In this document: positions 6,399 to 13,101 of the stretch, in pieces
Layout of the letters: every line of letters begins with the position of its first letter
Numbering within the stretch: the first letter of the stretch is position 1
Origin: Obelidium mucronatum
Lineage: Eukaryota; Chytridiomycota; Chytridiomycetes; Chytridiales; Chytriomycetaceae
Assembly: GCA_025765595.1 (NCBI GenBank)
Contig: JAIVFH010000603.1
Location: 1 to 13,101, forward strand
Length of the DNA: 13,101 bases
Direction: 5' to 3'
Made by a program: the position numbers and the translations under genes
The notes under the pieces: model-generated
What the model was told of the DNA's origin: nothing
Databases searched by the model: none
The model's input: the letters and a program-made list of their open reading frames with translations, nothing else

Positions 6399-8477
6399 CT
6401 ATCGGCGATAATACTGGTTGCCGTCGTAGCCTTGTCCACGCTGTCTGTCGTCCCTCATTCCAGTGTTCGGTGGGTAAGACTGTTCTCCAACCATATCACG
6501 GTGTCGAAAGTTTTCAGTCGAACGAGGCTGTCCACGCACTTGTTTGGCTTGATTTGGGCGATATTCTTCATTGCGTTGTTTTCGTTGACCGCCGCCGCCA
6601 GCCCCAGCATAATACTGGTCATTTGGGTATCGTCCGTCATTGAATGGGTGTCGCGAAGAGTCGTCCTTAAATCTTCCACCGTTTCGAGGAACGGAATCTT
6701 GGTAGTCCACCAAAGGAATTGACTTGATTTCTTTCCGTCGCCTGGTATTCCACACGACTGCACCGCCAATCAATAACAGCAACGCTGCACCTCCACCAAT
6801 TCCACCATATAATAAAGTACTGCTGATTCCTTTTGAGCTTTCCTCATTTGCTGGTGGGGGTTTCACTTCGACGAGAGTTTGCGTTTTTTGAGAGATCTTG
6901 GCACCATTGATGATTGCAAGAGAGTTGAGCAAAGCAACAACTTCGAATTGATCACGAGGATTCGTTCCGTCGGGCATGGTGTGTTTCGCTCCTTGAAAAT
7001 TATTTGAAAATCCGGGTTAATGAACAAAGACTTTCTTTATAGATGTTTACCTGGTCTTTGACGAATGCAATACCACTTGCTATCACATATCTGGAACACA
7101 CTTCTCGCAGATGCGTGCAGAATATCGGTAATAGCCTTCTTGACTCCCGCATCCGGGGTAATGGCATGCAGATTGGCTAATCCTTCATACACCGCCCAAA
7201 GATACCCTGTTGGCAACTTAGTCCCACAGCCACCATTCTCGCAAGCTGGATCATACAACACATTGTCCTTTGTAAAGTAGGATTGAATGTACTTCAAGTG
7301 ATTATGGGCTTCTTCAATGTAATACGGATTCCCCGTGTGCTCATAGAGACTAGAAAGACCGGCAATGATTTCTCCAGAATGATAACTGTACATGACAGAT
7401 TCAACAAGACAAGTTCGACTGTCGATACCGTCGTGCACTGCATAGTTGCTGTCAATCAAACCGGAAGACTTCATCCATTTGTACACGCGATCGCTCAGCT
7501 TCAAATAAGCTTCATCTTTTGTAAGTGCGTAGAGTCTTGCACCCATGTCTACGTGTTGGGCGTTCGTGATGGAGGATTTGTAGTATCGACTGTTTTCGAC
7601 TCGCGTTTGTCGGTCTCGACTCCAAAACATACCACCGCCACAAGAGTCGTCCCAGTTCATGTACATTTGGTAATATGTGTTGTTTGTAACCTCCTTTTTT
7701 TAGTATTAGGGTTTTTTTGATCAAATTTAGAGGCCGGGTTCAAAATCGACGAGACCAAAACACTAACGAGACACTCACAAGGTATGTCGGATTCATTCCA
7801 GGAATAATACTATGTGGAGCAATGATACCGTTTATCGTCGTTTCGGCGGCAGTCATGGCTATTATCATCATAGCAAGCCCAAACAAAGTTTAGACCAATG
7901 TTTTGAAACACAAACTATCCAGAAACATACTTGCAAGAGCCCACCATCCAATATCATCATTCCATCTTCCAGCTAAAGACATGGTTGGATTGTTCCCCTA
8001 AATCAAAATAGTTATTGGTTGGCTTGCAAAAGGTTCAAAAATACTACAGTAGTAATGTACCTCAAGGAAGTCTCTATTGCCTCCCACAGTCAGTTGCATC
8101 TGTGTATCGACCCATTCGTTGTAAGTTGGATCCCCAGAATACGCATAGTATTGATAGAACAGGTCAAAGTACATTCCTGAAAAATCATCCATGAGTACTT
8201 GTACTTTCAGGCCTTCAATTTAACACTTATACCAGTCTCGTGCCATTGAACAATCTTTTCAATCCATGCTCCGTTTCCTGGAGTATTGGCATCAAAGTAT
8301 TGTTTCAGGGCAGGCATGGCCGCTTTTCCTGCGGCAAGCACTGAGTCTAAACATAAAAACACTGAGCAACAGGAAGAAATCTAATCAGAGTAAAATACCT
8401 TTGCTAGAAAGATCAATGCTAGGCTGTGCCTTAATCAAGGCGCTTGTCAAAACCAAGTTGAACAAGGGGAGTATCAT
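6399..8477 (-). CDS. GH76 alpha-1,6-mannanase-like membrane protein, copy 1 (Arg/Asn/Gly-rich tail)
   Basis: Seven exons: 8477-8399, 8346-8233, 8176-8061, 7997-7931, 7858-7779, 7693-7051, 6991-6399. Together they make 1692 nt and 563 residues. All introns have GT...AG, and the phases fit the paralog at 8634-10758. A signal peptide (MILPLFNLVLTSALIKAQ) is followed by the GH76 (alpha,alpha)6 domain: MYFDLFYQYYAYSGDPTYN, RWNDDIGWWALA with the Asp117-Asp118 catalytic pair of the family, YYKSSITNAQ, and YSYHSGEIIAGLSSLYEHT. PDGTNPRDQFE closes the outer part. A linker and one membrane helix (about 425-447) precede RRRK and a 116-residue tail rich in Arg, Asn, Asp and Gly. Fungal GH76 proteins of the Dfg5/Dcw1 type are thought to attach mannoproteins to the wall and normally carry a GPI signal. 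This copy has a real transmembrane segment plus tail instead. Start chosen because it gives a signal peptide and the same first-exon phase as the paralog. Confidence 0.92.
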
Positions 8478-8633
8478 TTCGTTTCAACTTGAGAAAAAAA
8501 TCTTGTTAACAATTGGAACGCCTCCCATTTATTCGCTCTAAATCATATAATCCCAGCAATAAAACCAAAAAAAGTGAAAGAAAAAGAAAAAGCAAAGAAT
8601 CAAATATACGTATCACTGATTTCTTTTTAAAAT
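8478..8633 (-). promoter_or_regulatory. Intergenic region upstream of GH76 copy 1
   Basis: 156 nt between the two GH76 genes. On the minus strand there is a CCAAT pentamer (8516-8512), 35 nt before the ATG, and a TTATATGATT stretch (8550-8541). Downstream of the copy 2 stop the DNA is an A-rich run on the plus strand (T-rich on the transcript side). These are candidate elements only. Confidence 0.3.
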
Positions 8634-10758
8634 CTAATGGCTTCCAGCTCTTGGTTGTCTTGGAGTGTAATTGTAGTCTTGTTGAGGAGCGTATTGACCA
8701 GCGGGAGCTTGGCCGTACTGTTGAGCCTGTGGTTGATAGTATCCTTGTTGTTGCTGCGAGTATCCTTGAGAAGCATACCCTGGCGGGGCATATTGTTGGC
8801 CCTGTTGAGGTGGAGCATAACCATGCTGCTGTTGAGGGTAGCCCTGCTGTTGGCCATACGCCGCATACTGCTGTGGTTGACCAAAGCCTGGTTGTGGTTG
8901 TTGGCCATATCCTGCTGGACCAACAGTGTTGTTTCGTGGAACCCGGGGTGCAGCGACGCCAGCGCCGGCAGCAAGAGCAGCAGGATCTTTCTTTTCTGGG
9001 GTGTTGGTACGGTAGTCGTTGTAATCGACCATGTCCATTTCTGCGGTATGTCCTTTTGGCTTACGGCGGAAGAAGACGGCTCCAGCAATCAACAAAAGAG
9101 CCGCAACACCGCCTCCAATACCAGCATAAAGAGCAATATTGGAGCTTTTGCCTTCAGATCCACTTTCCGTAGGAGCTGCAATTGTTTGGCCGCGAGACGT
9201 AGTTGAAGCTCCATTGATTTGTGCCAAAGCATTCAGAATTGCAACAGTTTCGAATTGATCACGAGGGTTAGTTCCGTTTGTCATTGTATGGTCAGTTCCT
9301 TTTTGAGTAGGGCGTTAGGAAAAATTCGTTCAAACCCAAGATGAAAATTAAAAATACCTGGTGGCAAATTTCTGATGCAGTACCAGTCAGTGTTACATGT
9401 CGCTTGGATATTGGCCGCTGCCGAAGCCTGCATCACAGTCGCAATCTGACTCTTGACAGTAGCATCAGTGCTGACCAAATACAAGTCTCCCAAACCCTTG
9501 TAAACACCCCACATGAATCCACTAGGACTCTTGCAGTTTCCGGGAATCAAACAGAAAGGGTCGACAAGAACGTTCGCCCTTGTGTAGTACGAATAGACAT
9601 GTCCCCAATGCTTGTGGGCCTCTTGAAGATAATAAGAGTCCTTGGTATAACGGTAGATATGCGCGAGGCCTGCAATCAGTTCACCAGCGTGGTAGGAATA
9701 CATATCGGAGCTTCTCAAGCAAGATCTTGAATCCAGACCGTCGTAAACAGCGTATGTAACCGGGTCGATCAATTGAGTAGAAAGCATCCACTTGTAGGTC
9801 TTGTCGAATAACACCTTATACTCGTTGGAACCTGTAGCGGCAAGCAATCTCGCGGCCATTTCAATGAACTGGGCATTCGTGATGGATGACTTGTAGTAAC
9901 GATCGTTGACTTTAGGAGCTTGACGATCACGAGACCTAATATACGGTTAATTACTTCAATCGGAAGCATGGTTGAACGAGTTTCATACCAGAAGATACCA
10001 CCATTACATGAATTGTCCCAATTCATGTACATTTGGTAAAAGGTGTTATTTGTCACTGTGATATACTTGGGATTCATATCTGGGATAATATTATGTGGGG
10101 CAATAATTCCATCGGTAACGCCTTCCGCGGCGGTCATTGCTGAACCAAGTTTGTTAGGAATCTGGCTGGCACAGTGAATGGTGAGAGCACTTACTTGCCA
10201 GTCCCCACCATCCAATGTCGTCATTCCATCTTCCAGATAAAGACATGGTAGCGCTGTTTCCCTGTTGTGATAGTAAGTTGGCTTTTCTCAAAGACACCCA
10301 CAACTGCAAGCGGCAATCAAGATTCAGTACTCACACCCATGAAGTCAGCTGTAGCACCAACAGAGTATTGCATTTCATTGTCAACCCAATCGTTATAGGT
10401 GGCGTCTCCAGTGTAGGAATAGTATTCGTAAAAGAAATCCCAGTAGAGACCTGCAGATTGATTGAGAACCACACTCAGGCTGGTCATTATCTCCATACAG
10501 ACTCACCAGATTCATGCCATTGGGCAATGTATTCCTTCCATGAACCAGTGTCTTGCTTGTTACTGTCATAGAACTGCTTGAGAGCAGGCATTGCAGCCTT
10601 AGCGGCAGCAACAACAGCAGCTATTGAGAGGGACAGTGAGCCACCATGCGCCGACCACCTCCACGCAACTTACTCATGCTGGATAAATCGATAGTCGGCG
10701 GCACTGCCAAGACGGTGCCAGCCAGTGTAACACAGGCTACAATGGTGTTGATCTTCAT
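8634..10758 (-). CDS. GH76 alpha-1,6-mannanase-like membrane protein, copy 2 (Tyr/Gln/Pro-rich tail)
   Basis: Seven exons: 10758-10674, 10620-10507, 10450-10335, 10261-10195, 10139-9989, 9935-9358, 9298-8634. Together they make 1776 nt and 591 residues. The signal peptide is MKINTIVACVTLAGTVLAVP. The GH76 domain has LYWDFFYEYYSYTGDATYN, RWNDDIGWWGLA with Asp119-Asp120, MTAAEGVTDGIIAPHNI, QMYMNWDNSCNGGIFW and YSYHAGELIAGLAHIYRYT. A Ser/Thr linker and one helix (about 425-447, ALYAGIGGGVAALLLIAGAV) precede RRK and a 144-residue tail of repeated YGQQ, YAPPQQ and GYSQQQQ-like units. Exons 2, 3 and 4 have the same length as in copy 1 (114, 116, 67 nt). The domain acts outside the cell or in the secretory lumen on alpha-1,6-mannose chains by family knowledge. 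The tail would be cytosolic, with a low-complexity make-up. It starts only 78 nt after the PEX5 stop on the same strand. Confidence 0.93.
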
Positions 10759-10836
10759 TTGGGTTGTGAAAAATCGATTTGGGGTGTGGCCAAAAATTTC
10801 TTACAACACAACAGGTACGATTGGCATATGTATTCA
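10759..10836 (-). promoter_or_regulatory. Very short gap between PEX5 and GH76 copy 2
   Basis: These 78 nt must contain the PEX5 3' end and at least part of the GH76 copy 2 promoter. The minus strand has CCAAT at 10824-10820 and GGCCACACCCC nearer the start codon. CCAAT also precedes GH76 copy 1. No TATA box is evident. Confidence 0.3.
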
Positions 10837-13050
10837 TCAAAACTCAAACTCTTTCCGATATTTGTTTACATCGCGATCTGTTTGAGTCATTTCCGCCAGG
10901 TCCATTCGGCTCATCTGGGTCCAAATGGAATGAGTCAAAACGTTTCACTAACACTGAAAGGCAAGCTTCCCTCAACTCACCTGAATAAATGTTCGGCGCA
11001 GAGTATCCCACAAATTTTCGCTCACATTAACATAGCCCAATGCATTGTGGTCCCCAACAACATGCAGGCTTAGTGCTCCAAGCAAGTGTTCCGCAGCTTC
11101 ACGGTAACTACCGATATTTATACAGCTGACCCCCAAGTTGTATCTGCATCTTACAAAAGAAGGCTTGAGCTCAAGTGCTCTGCGATATGCTTCAATTGCT
11201 TCCTCGCCTTGAAACAAACAAGTAAATCAATAAATCAAATGCGACACTTGGCAAACTCACTTCTTCCACTATTTGCCAAAGTAGCTCCCAAACGATTCCA
11301 TAACAAGTAATCATTACTCCTCACACGTAACGCAGAGCTGAAGCAATCAATGACTTTATCGTATTCACTTCGATTATAAAACAGAACTCCCAGTCCTAAT
11401 TGCAAGTCTGGATCAACCTTCCCACTGTTGGATTGAACCGCCTGAATGAAGCGCGATGTTGAAGATTCATGAATTTCATATGTGGATGTGTAAGAGTTTG
11501 TATCTTGTTCCACAACAGGGATGTTTGGGTATTTTGTTGTCAGCCATCGGTTAAGAGTCGCGTATGCTTGAAGTTCTTGACCCTCATTTGTGTATGAAAC
11601 AGAAAGGGCCTAAGGGGCAGAAGAAAGAATTAATATCGCCAAAACAAAATAATCAAAACTAGTTTTCTCACCATTAGGGCCGGCAAGTTTGCATGATCAA
11701 GCTGGACACTTTTTTGTAATGCTGCAATTGCAGCTTCTTCCTTTTCATTTTCGGCCTGTACTTTGCCCAAATGCATCCATGCCTCGCTGTTTTCGCTTTG
11801 ACTTGTCTGAACGGCAGCCTCGAATGCCAGGGCAGCTTGGCTCAAACTACCGCCTGGAGACTCCAAAATACGCAGCCCCTGAGCCATCGCATCAGGGTAT
11901 TGCAAGAACGGATTTTCGGGTTCGAATTTGTAAGCAGTCCAAGGCGCCGACACTGGATCCGGGTCCACCGCCTCAACAGGTTTTCCATATTCATTCATAA
12001 AGTCTTCAAATCCGCCATCCCACGGGTTATGTATTCCAGAGCTGGCCGCTCCCGCTTCTTCTCGCTCGGCCTGTTGTAGTTCTGCCCAGATATCCCCCAT
12101 CTTTTTCATCAAATTCTGGCGTTCTTCCTCTGTACTCGCAGATTCCAAATCGTTGTCCAAGTTCGCTAGTTCTTGTTCCCAGTTCTTGGATGACGGCGTA
12201 GTTGCATTTGCGGCCTCAAATTCACGAAGGCTAAGGTTATCGAATTCGTGGCTCCATGAATCCAGGTCCCCATGAACATGCGTTGAAGAGACGGGAATCG
12301 ATGATGAGACACCTTCATCACTGAGTCGTTCTTTGCCTTTTACGATAGTATCTTCAACATGTGCAAACTGAGCAGACCATTCACGATCAAGTATTTCTGA
12401 TTCATGAGACTGCTGTTGAGTTTGAGGTATTATAGGAATGTTCAAACTCATTGAATTCATTGGTATAGCATTGTGATAAGCCATTCGCGGCCGGAATTCT
12501 TGGTTCCATTCTGATAACGCAATCTATGAGACCGTGATTCATTCTACGTTGTTTTTATGACTCTATACCTGGTCCAGAAGGGTAATTGGCAGCCGCAGTC
12601 ATTGTGGTGGTTTGATGATGAATTGCAGGGACTCCGCGTTGTTGTGCTTTCGCAAAAGCATCTTCAAAGCCAAATGAGTGTTGCGGCTCAAAGTGACTGA
12701 ATTCCGATGCCCACTGAGGAGCCTGTTGTCGCATCGCGCCCGTGCTTTGACTATTCAAACTCATGGCAGGGTGCCTTGCGGCTTGTGGCCCTGCAATCTG
12801 AGGCCGCAAGCGACGCATCAAAGAACGCTTGGCTGTTTGCGCCGAGTTGATTGTTCTGCAACCGCTGGCGTCCAAGCGGCTGGTGTTCTTTGCGTGAGTC
12901 CTCTGTCTTCTGTCTTCCAAAAAAACACACCTGGCCCGGGGCCGCCGCTTCTCTGCCTGCGCTCGACGACGACGAAGACGCAAAAGACGCAGTCGACAGA
13001 TGGTTCACGAGTCCCTTTGCCGCGTTTGTTGCTGGATTGCACTCAGCCAT
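10837..13050 (-). CDS. PEX5: Peroxisomal targeting signal 1 receptor PEX5
   Basis: Six exons. Firm borders: exon 1 13050-12931, exon 2 about 12827-12569, then 12510-11672, 11609-11261, 11207-10981 and 10914-10837. This model gives 623 residues. PEX5 is the soluble cycling receptor that binds C-terminal SKL-type signals and carries cargo into peroxisomes. The start MAEC matches the conserved Cys used for receptor mono-ubiquitination. WxxxF/L docking motifs for PEX13/PEX14 follow in the 623-residue numbering: W79 ASEF, W128 NQEF, W171 SAQF, W212 SHEF, W237 EQEL, W290 DGGF. The TPR half begins at [20 protein letters not shown] and includes [39 protein letters not shown] and [20 protein letters not shown], with the Asn residues that contact the signal. 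It ends [11 protein letters not shown], typical of fungal PEX5. The exon 1/2 junction is uncertain: acceptors at 12888, 12856 or 12828 could be used, with GT at 12930 or 12928. No PEX7-binding box was identified. Confidence 0.93.
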
Positions 13051-13101
13051 TTTCAAAGAAAAACTCTCGCCAAAACAATGAACGCCAACTTGGGAACATA
13101 A

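Noticed and set aside
8513..9206. Plus-strand frames of about 190-220 codons, Leu/Val/Ser rich
   Set aside because: Antisense shadow of the Gln/Tyr-rich exon 7 of GH76 copy 2.
10646..11073. Overlapping plus-strand frames upstream of GH76 copy 2
   Set aside because: They cover the gap and the antisense of spliced GH76 and PEX5 exons, and have no coding signs.
1..13101. tRNA, rRNA, CRISPR array, transposase, terminal inverted repeats
   Set aside because: Looked for by eye on both strands and not found; the duplicated flanks around the F-box pair carry no recognisable inverted ends.

Overview
The window looks like a compact stretch of fungal nuclear DNA. Five genes can be joined exactly across short introns (47 to 103 nt, mostly GTRNGT...YAG), the standard code is used throughout, and the gene content is typically fungal: a peroxisomal import receptor, GH76 cell-wall mannosidase-type enzymes, UNC93-like transporters and F-box proteins. 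I favour an early-diverging, chytrid-like fungus. That is an impression from gene style and the F-box family, not a proof.

Left part (1-4540). The window opens with the last 61 codons of an UNC93-like transporter (+). Its stop codon overlaps that of a convergent zinc alcohol dehydrogenase-like gene (-). This dehydrogenase is recognisable from end to end but broken by about three frameshifts, and its middle exon carries a very GC-rich block. Upstream lie a decayed copy of the 3' end of a DJ-1/PfpI gene, two tandem F-box genes (-), a decayed copy of the dehydrogenase start codon region, and then the intact DJ-1/PfpI gene (-). The dehydrogenase-start/DJ-1-end junction is therefore present twice, once on each side of the F-box pair.

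Middle (4541-6346). A 214-nt interval is shared by the divergent DJ-1/PfpI gene and a second UNC93-like transporter (+). The transporter is clear up to about 6040. Its C-terminal end needs a frame change that I could not explain by splicing.

Right part (6399-13101). Three genes lie head to tail on the minus strand with very short gaps: PEX5 (upstream), then two paralogous GH76 genes of seven exons each. Both GH76 proteins have a signal peptide, a GH76 domain with the Asp-Asp pair, one membrane segment and a long cytoplasmic tail. The tails have diverged completely (one Tyr/Gln/Pro-rich, one Arg/Asn/Gly-rich), and one intron differs in position.

Functional reading: the right side concerns cell-wall mannan processing and peroxisome import. 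The left side is an unstable, duplicated neighbourhood of transporter, dehydrogenase, DJ-1/PfpI and F-box genes. No RNA gene, CRISPR array or transposase was seen. No gene-free stretch exceeds about 300 nt.
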